DNA of 64,000 nt from Malachius bipustulatus (taxonomy: Eukaryota > Arthropoda > Insecta > Coleoptera > Melyridae): assembly GCA_910589415.1 (NCBI GenBank), contig OU342631.1:14942001-15006000 (forward strand), given 5' to 3'. The notes under the pieces were generated by a model. It was not told where the DNA came from, made no database searches, and saw only the letters and a list, made by a program, of their open reading frames with translations. This document shows, one piece after another, positions 1 to 11,061 of this stretch. Every line of letters begins with the position of its first letter. Position 1 is the stretch's first letter. A program made the position numbers and the translations under genes.

Positions 1-1117
1 TAATAATACCTAGGTATGTTGTCAACAGGTATCCAGAAAAAATCTTGTTTGCAATCGAGGTAAATTACTGTTATTATTTACAAACTGTTCCAGTTCATTG
101 CATTTTAAACAGTAGGCACGATATCACGAGACGTCGGTTTTTAAAAGTCATACTTTGTTATAATGTAGATATTTACCTATTTATGCCTCTGTTGGTTAAA
201 CAAAATACATAAATGGGGATCTACAGGGTGTATCATAAATATACCGATAAACTTTTATGGGTAGTAGGGGGCGTCCAAACAAACATTTTTTTCTCATAAA
301 CGTTTATCCAAAAACACCTCGTTTTCGAGATATTTTTTTTCATCCTCACCAACAATTTTGCAAAGATACATGTAGGTACGCCACTGATTACTTTATTTAG
401 GCAATACAACTTTTTTGCCTTTTAAATTGTTTTCCTACGACCACTATACAAAACACTACTTTGCGCATCGTTTTTTGTGCGCAAACTAGCAGGTTTCTCA
501 CTTATCCAAAACTGTGCGACAAAGTGACATAACTCATAGCCAAAAATCGTTTCCGTACAGTTTTAATGTAAACAATAGTGATGGGCGGTAACTGAGAACT
601 CAACTGTTACTTATTGTTAATGGAATAACTATTCATTTAAAGCTTCAAGGTAATAAAATAAACACAAATGGGATAACATAGAACCCGACAAGACTATAAA
701 ATATACTCATTATTCTCTTGTGGCAGTAATTATTAAAATTTACGAGTTGATCGCTAATAACAGCATTGGTAGCGTTCAAATTCACGAACGTGATCGTGAA
801 AATAACTCGCACACCTCTACCACCTACTAACTTCAATCGACGACGCACAGCGCCTGCGTTGTGTAGAAGTTGCATATCAATGATATACTAACCTCTCATA
901 AATCATTGTTATTATCTACCACGTCTCCACGCTCACGTCACTTATTTTTAGTTTATACGGAGGCTAATAATAAATAATAATAATATTGTCTTGTCGGTAG
1001 AATTCAATGATTTAATAGTATATAATAGTAATATAAAAAAGTCATTGGTAGAATTGAAAATAATATCTACCTAGGTAGTCTGAAAAAATTATCTTTAGTT
1101 AGGTACCTATCATTATA

Positions 1118-1327
1118 ATGGATTGTAATTCCTCGGAATCTGAAGCAGAAAATACACCACCTGAAGTCAGAAAACAAGCAGGTTTGTGTTCTTTGAATTT
1201 GCTACCTGTAGTTTCGAGAGAAAAATACGAATCTGCTTATAAACATTTCATAAATTGGAGAAAAGGTCATAAAAGCAGAGCATTGTCAGAAAAAATAATT
1301 TATGTGTTAAATTTGTTAAATAATTAA
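1118..1327 (+). pseudogene. Relic resembling the N-terminus of a Crypton-type tyrosine recombinase
   Basis: A 69-codon open frame contains LNLLPVVSREKYESAYKHF and INWRKGHKSRALSEKIIYV. The pattern NLLP-x-xSREKYExAYxxFxxWR...SE is, as I recall, the conserved N-terminal segment of insect Crypton/YR-transposon proteins and domesticated relatives. The frame stops before any catalytic domain, and no continuation is visible in the next few hundred bases. It is therefore a fragment or a decayed copy. A related, more decayed segment occurs at 53225-53520. Identification is by motif memory and should be treated as tentative. Confidence 0.4.
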
Positions 1328-1739
1328 TCTGTTAAATTGTGGTCGTAGGAAAAGTACTGTTTGTATCACGTGCGGAAAAGAAATTTCACACTCGTGTGAA
1401 TTGTGACACTCAACTTACTATTGCCCATCTTACTTTATCTAAAAATTGATAAAATACAATTAAAATAATTAAAATCAATTTTTTGACATGCCTTATTGGA
1501 GCAGCATTAATTTTTTTCTCTCAAAAACGAAGCAAGATACGCAAAAACATCAAGTACAAGAAAAGCTGTGTTCTTGGTTGATTTATATATAAAAAAAAGT
1601 TGTAAAAAATTCTGGGGTGTTATTTTTCAGACAAAGAACTCGAAAGGTTACCTACCCCGTGAGCACGCTCCTGAAATACTGTCTGAAAATGTAATGAATT
1701 CAAAATATGTCTTACATTGTTATTAGCAACAAACTCTCT

Positions 1740-1962
1740 AACGGCCAATATTATAAACGCTGGTTAAGTTAACTGGCCGATTTCTGTGGTCGTTTCTGGA
1801 GAAGATATAGACTGTAGGTCGAAATTATTGCAATTTAATTACTCTTGGCATAAAAGGGATTACAAAAATTTTAATAAAAGTTATTCGAGGTCAATATTAG
1901 CTTCAAAATCGGGCACAGAAATCTGCCAGTTAACTTAACCAGCGTTTATAATATTGGCCGTT
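1740..1962. mobile_element. Palindromic MITE, family C, copy 1
   Basis: Ends AACGGCCAATATTATAAACG and its complement at 1962; the arms contain GGTTAAGTTAACTGGC and AGATTTCTGTG-like blocks. The whole unit is about 223 bp. A second diverged copy is at 43736-43955. It is nested inside the 222-2153 element. Confidence 0.7.
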
Positions 1963-2153
1963 AAATTTCATTAAAATTGACGCTGGAGTTTTTTAGATTA
2001 TTATGTAATTAGAAATGAATTTTTTTTTATAAATTTTATCACACCGTAACCGAAAACGTTTTTGGGGAAAGCTTTAATAGTAAAAAATGTTTGTTTTGAC
2101 CCCCCCTACTGCCCCTAAAAGTTTGGTGGTGTATCTATGACACACCCTGTGTA

Positions 2154-3020
2154 TAATAATAAATAAATGGATGGGGATGTTGCACTGAAATTGTACAGGA
2201 TGTTCACTTTATCTGGAGACATTCAAATATATCGAAAACTATGCGCATAAAATAAAAAAGTGAGTTTTTCTAGAAGGGGGACATCCAATGACACCAAACT
2301 CGAGTAGTCTACCCACACCCCGTAGGGGTGGGGGCAGCAACTTTGCAATTTTAAATGAACCTACATTTTTTATTCGTCTATTTATTTATTTATTTTTATT
2401 TTTTAATTTACATCCACCCAACATCAAATGCCAAATAAAGGGTGTGGATAACTGCTGATCTACTATATTGCAGATTCGGGTTTTACGGATGAAAATACAT
2501 GAGAAATTGCTGCCCTCTCCCCCCTTCATACAGGCTAAAAATAGATAGCATTTTTCTTAAAAAATTTTTCTCGACTCATGGATCTTTTGGCTGCAAAGAT
2601 ATTCAAAGCAATCAAAGATTTTGGGTACTTCTTTCCTTTATTATTACAGAATTTAGAAATCCCTTTAATAAAATGGATATTTAAATGTTTCGATGAGTGT
2701 TCATTTACAGACTGATTCTAAATAATATACCCAAACCTATCTCGTCCGTGAAAGGATTTCGCTGTTATCAATTTAATTCGTAATGACCCATTACGAATAA
2801 ATGCCCATGAATAAATGGCAGGTTGAAATTAGCTTTTAGTTTTTTACCAGATTCACCTACATTTTGCCGAAGTCTCTTCATTTTCTGAAAATTTATGAGC
2901 AAAAGAAAATAAAGATGTGATTCGACTATAATAATATGAAAAAAGTATTTTTTTATTATGAATGACTCCTCCTTTCACAATTAGCAGTCTGTGAAGAAGG
3001 GTTGCAACTTTCGGTCATTA
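2154..3020. other. Non-coding gap with possible diverged inverted-repeat arm
   Basis: No supported gene. A segment at about 2205-2340 (GGAGACATTCAAATATATC, TTCTAGAAGGGGGACAT) resembles the reverse complement of about 4840-4945. These may be the two ends of an old fold-back element into which the 3021-4093 hairpin was inserted. A TATTTATTTATTTATT run is at about 2380. Confidence 0.35.
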
Positions 3021-4093
3021 TACAGGGTGTTTCTTAATAACATGCGAATATTTAAGGAGGTTATTCTTGGGTCAATTTTGAGAAAAAAACTTTATATGAA
3101 CGTATGTCCTAAAAGTCTTAATTTTGAACTACAGGGTGCTAAAATTTAAAGAAAAAAACTTGTTTTTTATTATAACTGTGATATTAGCCTAGATATTTTT
3201 TTGAAATTTGGTAAACGCCTTCTATGCATCAACATGCATTTCATGAGGCGAAAACAATTTTAGTACTTTTACCAGTGGCGTCTGTACGGGTTTTGAATTA
3301 AATGTTTTTGAAGAAAAATATGTTACGCCATTGCTTTTTCTTAAAGTAAAAATTATTTTTGAAGTCCCCATCCCTTTCCAAGCAAATGTGGTCTCTTGAT
3401 TTTTTTCCGTTTGACGTACTGTTTTTGCATAAAAAAATAAAACTCAATCATTAACACCGCGGTAGACCATTTATAAGAACAATAACTTTGAACAGTTTAT
3501 TTAAGAAAATAATTTTTAAACTGTAAAATTATGAAAAAAAAGTAATCTACATACATTTTGGAATAGTAACAGAAAATTGATAACTAAACGCACAACGAAA
3601 CAAATTAAATCAGGTGTTGGAAATGTCCACCTCCTGCAAGTATGCATGCCTCAGCTCTTCCTCTCATCGAAGTTTTATTTTTTTATGCAAAAACTATACG
3701 TCAAACGGAAAAAAATCAGGAGACCACATTTGCTTGGAAAGGGTGGGGACTTCAAAAATAATTTTTACTTTAAGAAAAAGCAGTGGCGTAACATATTTTT
3801 CTTCAAAAACATTTAATTCAAAACCCGTACAGACGCCACTGGTAAAAGTACTAAAATTGTTTTCGCCTCATGAAATGCATGTTGATGCATAGAAGGCGTG
3901 TACCAAAATTTCAAAAAAATATCTAGGCTAATATCACAGTTATAATAAAAAACAAGTTTTTTTCTTTAAATTTTATCACCCTGTAGTTCAAAAGTTAAGA
4001 CTTTTAGGACATACGTTCATATAAAGTTTTTTTCTCAAAATTGACCCAAGAATAACCTCCTTAAATATTCGCATGTTATTAAGAAACACCCTG
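3021..4093. mobile_element. Long fold-back element, ~415-bp arms
   Basis: The left arm starts TACAGGGTGTTTCTTAATAA and the right arm ends with its complement (TTATTAAGAAACACCCTG). The arms match almost perfectly for about 400 bases, separated by roughly 240 bases around 3440-3680. The small open frames at 3577-3892 are hairpin-arm sequence, not genes. The near identity of the arms indicates recent insertion or gene conversion. Confidence 0.85.
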
Positions 4094-4119
4094 GCGGCTC
4101 CCACAGTTTCACTATGGCA

Positions 4120-4620
4120 CCTATATAGCAGGGGTGGAGAACATACCTATAGTAACACCAGGAAGGTATTCATTTGCTTTGCAAATGAAAGGTAAAGCAA
4201 AAAAAACGGCAAAAAAAACGGTCCTGACAAGAGGCGCCGATTAGATGCCGCGAATCACGGATGTAACTACTTCAAGACAATGCCAAGCGCTTCGAAGCTT
4301 ACAGTACCGGACCGGCACTATATCTGCTTTCACATATCGTGTCCAGTCCACAGGGATTGATGCAATGATTTTCGGGATATAAATGCCAAATAAATGAAAA
4401 TTTCAAAATAAAAATCGTGCTACTGTTAATCTCGAAGATTTTCCTTGCCCTGGAAGTGAAGAAAAAAATAGAAATTCGATCGTAGTGTCAAAGAGGCCTT
4501 AGTTGTGACCTTAATATTAGTTTGCAATGGCTGTCTTTAGCTTCTTACCCACATAGCACCCCTATTTCGCTCCTCGGTCCCGAAAAAATTTATGAAACTT
4601 AGGAGCCGCGGATGTGTATA
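4120..4620. repeat. Dispersed ~500-bp repeat, copy 1 (inverted copy at 44265-44771)
   Basis: Shares long blocks in reverse orientation with 44265-44771, for example GGAGAACATACCTATAGTAA against its complement near 44755, TTGCAATGGCTGT, and the CTCGGTCCCGAAAAAATT block. No coding potential is visible. Confidence 0.65.
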
Positions 4621-5900
4621 ATTATCCAACTTTCTTACCTAAATTTTGAAAAAATAGACTCCGGAAGTGCTGTTGAACTTGATTATCCCATGAACACTTC
4701 TTTTTATCGAATATTCGGATTTTAATACGAAGTTATTCAAATTTACACCACTCCCCAGCTACAAGAAGAGTGGAGGGGGAGCAATTACTGAATATCTTTA
4801 GCCGTAAATGCCAAATCTGCAATAAAAATTAGGTATAGTTTATTGGTATCATTGAATGCCCCCCTTCTAGAGGAACAACTTTCATAAATCACATTTTTTG
4901 ATACATAGTAGTTATTTTATATATTTCAATGTCTTCAGATATAATGAGTTACCTTTATATGTATGAGCACTGAGGTAAATAAATATGTATTAGTATTATT
5001 ATTGTTATTATTATTTATTACTTAGCACACCTATTCATAAATTCCAAACTTTTAGAAACAATGAGGAATTTAAAATGAATTTTTGACGCAATACTACACG
5101 CAATTTTACCATCGAGTGAATTTTTATTACGTGAATCCCATTCAAAGGAAACAGCTTTTGTCAAGATAATAATAATAATAATTATATTTATTGAAATAAT
5201 TTCGAGTTTCTAACCATCTATCACTGAAGTGTATTTATTCACCATGACGGAAGTCTTGTGCCTGAATGAATAGCGCAACATGACTACAATTAAAGTTACT
5301 TTTACACAAGAGAGCCCATACACTTTACTTGCACATTTACAGCAATGATTTTTAATTGTTAAATAAGGCTAGGAGCGTTTTGCGTGTCCTTTTGAATTAG
5401 CTAATAGAGGTAGGTACCTACTTAAACTAACAATGCCTTTGATGTCCCTACCATAACTTTAGTTTGATGATTAGGAAATTCTGCTTCCTACTTCCTGTTT
5501 GAGTACTCCAACTTTCCATTAGATAGCGTATTAAATAATATTGTTGGTTGATTTTAAGTTTAATCAACTATACTGATTTCGAGATGTTTAGGCACTGATT
5601 GAATAGCAATAGCTGGAACTATATTTTGTGCGATTCGCAGCTTCAAGAATGGGAAAATAAAATTGAAAAACGAAAAGATATAAAGTTTATTAATCAAAAT
5701 ATGTAAAAGTCGGTTAGTTACGCAAAAGATGCGGTAAATGGGTGGTGGTTTTTTGTTTTCTAATAAAAATCTGAAATTTTGTTACATTGCTTATAGTCGC
5801 CTTTCCAATTCTGGGCTTAGATAAACAATTCATAAGTCATAAACAGTTCAAAGTTAATTGGACAACTTTTTATGGCAGTAACCTGAAATTCCAGACTAAT
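4621..5900. other. Non-coding stretch, no gene seen
   Basis: AT-rich with short ATT/AAT microsatellite runs at about 4992-5020 and 5169-5185. No open frame or splice-flanked coding segment was recognised. Confidence 0.5.
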
Positions 5901-6046
5901 GCCCGTATTCACAAACGATAATTTCCTAAATAATTACGTAATTATTTAAATGAGTGAGATGGAGATATGCAATTTTTTTGCAATAGAATGAGATGGGGAT
6001 AATTGATTACGTAATTATTTAGGAAATTATCGTTTGTGAATACGGG
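5901..6046. mobile_element. Palindromic MITE, family B, copy 1
   Basis: 146-bp unit beginning GCCCGTATTCACAAACGATA and ending in the complement. The arms hold TTTCCTAAATAATTACGTAA and the centre GAGTGAGATGGAGATATGCA. Two other copies are at 27597-27743 and 47867-48014. Confidence 0.85.
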
Positions 6047-7160
6047 TGTAACTCATCCAAATGTCCACTAAATTGTCTGATTTTATTCCAATGTGGGAGA
6101 GTCTGGAAGTATACTCTATCTAATGAACTCCAATTTTCTCCCAATATCTTATCCCGTAGCTCCTACTGCTTCTAATTTCCTTTTTTTTTTAATAAATTAT
6201 CATTAGGTATTAAATGTTTTGAAGTAATGTTGAAATAATGTTGAACTAGCTTCAAATAGGGTCAAGTGACATATTATCAAAGACATTTACATTCCGAAAT
6301 TATTACCCCGCATGAATCGAAGCAGTTTTATATCGCGTAATTGTTTGAGATGTCATTAAACTTTAAAATATTAAATCCTGATCAACCGGTTTGATTAACA
6401 TTAACGTAACTCTCATTGTGCCATGCTCTTGGATGACCAGCGCTTACGCTTACCTTACTTAAAAGGTAGGTGTAGCAGGATTTACGCTGGTTCAACGAGA
6501 CTTGAAATTTGACATTAAAATTTTATATTCAAATTAAAGCAGGTGATTATTATTAACAACAACACCTTGGTTTTTGATTTTCCAATTCATCGTACCTAGA
6601 ATTCAAGTGTAAAATTTTACATCGTGGTAATGGTTCGTAAATTTATGAGCTTTTTTCGCCGAATCGTGAACATTTTAAAGGTGTGGTGCAAATAAAAGCG
6701 ATAGATATTTACATACTTCTTTCAATGCCTATAGCAGTGTTCGTTTATTGAAATCTCTGAAATCTTTGAGATATAATAATAATAAAATAATAAAGACTTT
6801 TATTGACCAACTTATTCCCACTATTACAAAAAAAATATATACCTAATTTGTCATAATTCATTGGACATTTCATATCCAATGTCCGCTCCCTGCTCTACCA
6901 CATAAACCCTGTCATAATTCATTAAACAGTTAAATAGTAGCGAGATCCTCGCACATGCTCCCCACGATATATCCCCCTCCCAAAAAAAGAGAAAACTAAA
7001 TAAATAACTAAAAAAAATATGAAATAATATTTTAATAATAAAATCATAACTGTTCAAATGACATTTAGAGCGACAAAATCAAAATAAGTAGCTATACATA
7101 ACATAACCAGGGTCTCAAAACCAATGGGCTAATAGAGCTAGGGCCCAGGGGCGCAAGCAT
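6047..7160. other. Non-coding stretch, no gene seen
   Basis: No supported coding segment. AT-rich sequence with short AATAATAATAA runs near 6775-6795. Confidence 0.45.
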
Positions 7161-7163
7161 TGT

Positions 7164-7890
7164 AGGGGCGTAAATTATAATTCAAACTCTTTTCATTCTC
7201 CTCCAAAAATTCCTTGATTTTAAACATTCTACATTTTAGGGGCGTAAACTATAAATCGTATATAATCCTTTTCATTTTTCTTCCAAAATTAATCCATTTT
7301 ATTCAACATGTAGATTTTAGGGGCGTAAACTTTAATTCAGGATATTTTCATTTTCCTCTCCTAAAATTACTTCATTTTAAACATGTCCTACAGTTTAAGG
7401 GCGTAAGTTATAATTAATTTTTTTTTCATTTTCATCCTGAAATTCATTCATTTTAAACATTACCTACAGTTAAGGGACGTAATTAAAATACATTTCAAGG
7501 GCGCGTAAATTATATTTCAAGATCTCCTGATTTTCCACCAAAATTCCTTTATTTTGATGATGTGTATCTACATTTTAGAGGCGTAATTTATAATTCAAAA
7601 TTATTTAATTTTCCTCCTGAAATTCCTTCATTTTAAACATGTACCTACGGTTTAGGGGCGTAAATTACAATACATTTTAAGGGCGCGTAAATTATATTTC
7701 AAGATCGCTTCATTTTCCCCCCAAAATTCTTTCATTTTAAACATGTACCTACATTTTAGGGGAGTATAAATTATAAATAAAAATCTTTTCATTTTCCTCC
7801 CAAAGTTTCTGCATTTTTAACATGTACAGTTTACGGGCGTAAATTAAAATTAAAATTCAAAATCATTTCATCCCCCCCCCCAACTCCCTA
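7164..7890. repeat. Degenerate tandem satellite with 75-80 and ~105-bp units
   Basis: The block AGGGGCGTAAA-TTATAATTCAA...TTTTCATTTTCCTCC...AAATTCCTTCATTTTAAACATG recurs about nine times. Starts of the GGGGCGTAA block are near 7164, 7238, 7319, 7397, 7472, 7578, 7654, 7758 and 7833. The four later intervals alternate about 105, 77, 104, 75. The long units carry an extra AAGGGCGCGTAAATTATATT module, which gives a higher-order period near 180 bp. Confidence 0.8.
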
Positions 7891-8311
7891 CGACCCTTTT
7901 AGACAGTATAAAAGTATAAGCTTAGAATCTTAACTACACCAATTTTGTTCAACAAGTTCATAAACTAATGAAAATTCAAGAAGTGAAACTTGAAATCTAA
8001 AGAAAATGTGCAAACTATCGCCCAGAAAACGAGGAACAATCTTCCACTCTCTCACGAAATATCTTCTTTACACTCTGTTGTAATGATTGTCTGCAATGAT
8101 TATGTGGGTATGGCATTAAAGAAGAAGATTGATTGTCTAATAACATCCATTGTTTTCGAAATTTGAATAAGGAAGTCGATTCTTTAGTTCGTCCTAATTA
8201 TTATTTGTTCAGTCTAACATCGGAAAATAGTTTGCTGGCCAATATCCTCAATAAAACTCAAGAGGTGTCAAATCCGGGTATCCAGCACGCCATTTTAATG
8301 GCCTAAATAGA
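7891..8311. other. Non-coding stretch, no gene seen
   Basis: Unique-looking AT-rich sequence between the satellite and a palindrome; no coding signal. Confidence 0.4.
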
Positions 8312-8533
8312 CGAAACCATTCCGGAAATTCATTGCTTAATGAGAAGGAGAAGTCTACCATCAGCTGGAATAACTTTTTCCGTTATCATAGTGGCGAATA
8401 TTTTACACTACTTCTTTAAGTCACTACTTTAAGTAATGTCAAATATTCGCTACTATAATGACGGAAAAAGTTACATCAGCTGTTGGTAGACTTCTCCTTC
8501 TATTTAAGCAATTAATTTACGGAATGGTTTCGG
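8312..8533. mobile_element. Palindromic MITE (~222 bp)
   Basis: CGAAACCATTCCGG at the left end is mirrored by the block ending GGAATGGTTTCG. Internal mirrored blocks include GAGAAGGAGAAGTCTACCA and AACTTTTTCCGT. Confidence 0.75.
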
Positions 8534-9348
8534 ACGGGTCGTTACCCGTCAATAAAAAAGATTCCTGTCCATACAATGAGTTTTTTTGCCATTATGAGAG
8601 AGTGGGTTTCTTGAACAATTTATGGGTTTTCTCGTGACCACAATAATATTCGGTGTTTTGTTTATTGGCTTCACCATACTGTATGTTTTTTTGTTTTATC
8701 AGAAAACAAAATTTAATTTTGTTAATTTTGATTTCTGTTAATTCTTCTTATCCAAAACTTGCAAAATTCCACTCTCGAGTAACACTGCCGTGGTTATTAA
8801 AAAGGACGTGTCTGCAAAAATATAGAAGTTTAGAAAACTAACTTAATATTTTCAGTTATGCAATGAAATCAGTTATTTTAACTGAAATTTGAATTTCAAT
8901 ACTAAAATTAGAAAAGTTACTGTGGGTTTGAGTTCCGTTACTTGCCTGCAAGCATGACTTTTGATAGATACTCCCTTTTCAGCTAACATTAGGTTACAAT
9001 CATTCTTAACAGATACTTCAATTTTACTTAATATAAAAATTAGATACATGGTTTAAACTACTGGCAAAAAAAGCGGTAGGTATTTCGTGACATAAATAAG
9101 CTCAAAAATAGGTAACTAAACAATATTGACTTGTAATCATACCTTCAAGCTCTTCCAAAAGAACGCGCAATTACATATACCAATTGCTAACAGTAAAAGA
9201 CGTATATGGATATGAAATCTGCAGATACGCCCTTTAGTTCTAACATAGTGTGTAGATACGTCCTTTTCAATTAACAAAATCAAATACTCTTTTTTAATCT
9301 AACAAATCAGACTAATTTGTAGATACTTCTGTCTTTTACGATGGTCTA
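8534..9348. other. Non-coding stretch, no gene seen
   Basis: No splice-flanked coding sequence recognised. The small open frame at 8653-8841 lacks any family resemblance. Confidence 0.4.
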
Positions 9349-9873
9349 TACAGGGTGATAAGAAAATGACGGATAAACTCTTCAGTACATTGTAGGGGAC
9401 ATGCACTCAGTATAGAGTACGGGAATAATAATTTAAAAAATTCTGGTCTTCAATTTGGTGAGATAAAAAATGCCAAAGTTTTTTTACTATTTTTGTTTTT
9501 CAGTATTTGCAATAAATAAATGATTTTACAGATATAAAAAGGGTACTTTAATCGTTATCAATTAAAAAAATTGCTTAAGATGTATTACTGGCTTGGAAAA
9601 TTTAATAAGAATTTTTTTTTCTAAGATACTGAAAAAAAAAGAATTTGGCAACAACGGTTTTGATATTTGACTACCTACATTGTTAGAAATTAGACGAAAT
9701 TACCAAATACCAACTGTTATCGTGTTAAACGTTGCCAAATTTATTGTTCAATATTTTGCTTATATCTTTTAAAATTTAGCTCTGGATTTTTTTAAATTAT
9801 TTTTCCCGTACTTTACTGAGTGTCCCCTACAATGTACTGAAGAGTTTATCCGTCATTTTCTTAACATCTTGTA
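9349..9873. mobile_element. Fold-back element with CAGGGTG/CATCTTG ends
   Basis: The left end TACAGGGTGATAAGAAAATG is mirrored at the right end (CATTTTCTTAACATCTTGTA). The arms also share GAGTTTATCCGTCAT and TACATTGTAGGGGACA in inverted form. Flanked by TA. No coding content. Confidence 0.8.
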
Positions 9874-10689
9874 TAATGCTGAATTATGCGTTTTGCGTTT
9901 TGTTCTTAAAACATGCTTCTAAGATACTTTCATGTCTTGAAGACTGCTGTTCTACCACTAATCGAACATCTAATTTGAGAACTTCGATTAACTGTTTTTC
10001 TTATAGTTTCTTGTGTTGGTTTTCTCAATTAAGGCAGCCATTTTTTAAGAAACTATTATGGTAGGTACCTTAAAATACTGGTCTGATAAGGAATACCAGC
10101 TCAATTTGGAATTTAAACTGCACAATTATCACGAACTTGTTTACACAAAAAACTTCTTATGTAAGCAATCATCAAGCCCATTTTTTGATTAGTACTGTAC
10201 ACTTCTGGTATTCTGATTGTTTTATTCGGATGATTTGAAATCCGTTTCTAAAATTATTATTAAACTGTCAGAGGCTTCTTAAGTATCAGTAAAGAAACAC
10301 ATAAAAAATTGCTTCCATATGCACCACACTTTTAAATTTCGTTTATCGAAAAAAATTATATTCGAGGAAACCCATTACCACGAGGTAAAGTTTTTATACG
10401 TAAATCCCTGGGTATGATACATCGAAAAAGATACTCACTGCACTGCGTAACCACTGAGACGTAACTACTTATACGAGTGAGTACCCCTATGCGCTAAACA
10501 GGTTTTTTTGGAAAAAAATTATAATAATTATCAGTGTTTGTAGTAGATTGAAGAAGAATCAAATAATAGTTAACGAAATACCTAGTCTACTATAATAGTA
10601 CCAGAACGTTCTACTTAAAAACAAGAAAATTTAGTTAAAAAAATAAACAATTATTTATATTATTAATACTTTCGCTTTCCATATTATAT
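9874..10689. other. Presumed upstream region of CRAL-TRIO gene 1
   Basis: AT-rich DNA ahead of the first recognised exon. No obvious promoter element could be assigned; the transcription start was not located. Confidence 0.3.
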
Positions 10690-10751
10690 CAGCACGCAGA
10701 TATGTTGTTAGCATCATATTACGTTCGTCGGGTCTGTCCTTGTACTGCCAG
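10690..10751 (+). other. Possible 5' UTR exon of CRAL-TRIO gene 1
   Basis: A donor-like GCCAG|GTAACT at 10751/10752 lies 150 bp before the exon 1 acceptor. There is an AT-rich TATA-like stretch near 10680. The only ATG in the segment gives a short frame ending before 10920. This is inference from splice signals only; a distal first exon is equally possible. Confidence 0.25.
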
Positions 10752-10919
10752 GTAACTATTATTTCTTGCCCAAGTCGATGTTGATGTTATAGTTTTTAAT
10801 TCAGTCATTCATAATCGCTTCGAGGAGACATTTTACTTCTCCATCGTCTTATGAGTGTTCTCCATCGTCTTATAAGTGTCTAAACAATTTCTCCTCCACA
10901 GGAAGAACATTTGAGAAAA

Positions 10920-11061
10920 ATGGGATTAGAAAATGAAGTGAAATCAGAACTGGACTTGGGGCCACCTCCACAAGAACTACTAGACTGGGCTAAGGAACAC
11001 ATAGATGAAGATCCTGAAACTCGAGATCAAGTGTTGTCAGATTTCAGAGATATGATTTACT
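10920..11061 (+). CDS. CRAL-TRIO gene 1, coding exon 1
   Basis: The exon follows a strong acceptor (pyrimidine tract then CCACAG, AG at 10900-10901) and ends at a consensus donor, T|GTAAGT, leaving phase 1. It encodes residues 1-47, an acidic segment with PPPQELLDWAKEHI typical of the poorly conserved N-terminal helix of these proteins. A possible 5' UTR exon ends at 10751 (GCCAG|GTAACT), which would leave a 150-bp intron. An ATG in that stretch starts a short upstream frame that stops just before 10920. Confidence 0.82.

Larger units (their letters stand above)
222..2153. mobile_element. DNA element with ~100-bp terminal inverted repeats, CAGGGTG ends
   Basis: The left end (TACAGGGTGTATCATA at 222) and the reverse complement of the right end (ending CACCCTGTGTA at about 2153) match imperfectly for about 100 bases, including the segment around GTAGGGGG and AAACATTTTTT. 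Between the ends lie a Crypton-like coding relic (1118-1327) and a nested palindromic MITE (1740-1962). The element class is uncertain. Confidence 0.5.

Noticed and set aside
3577..3892. Two overlapping plus-strand small proteins
   Set aside because: Both lie in the right arm of a palindrome and show lysine/phenylalanine-rich translation of A/T runs with no domain.
7164..7890. CRISPR-like array
   Set aside because: Repeats are degenerate, of 75-105 bp with no unique spacers, in an intron-bearing eukaryotic genome; it is a satellite.
10690..10919. Coding extension of gene 1 upstream of 10920
   Set aside because: The frame is open through the acceptor, but no upstream ATG in the right frame could be joined by recognisable splice sites; the ATG at 10920 has good context.
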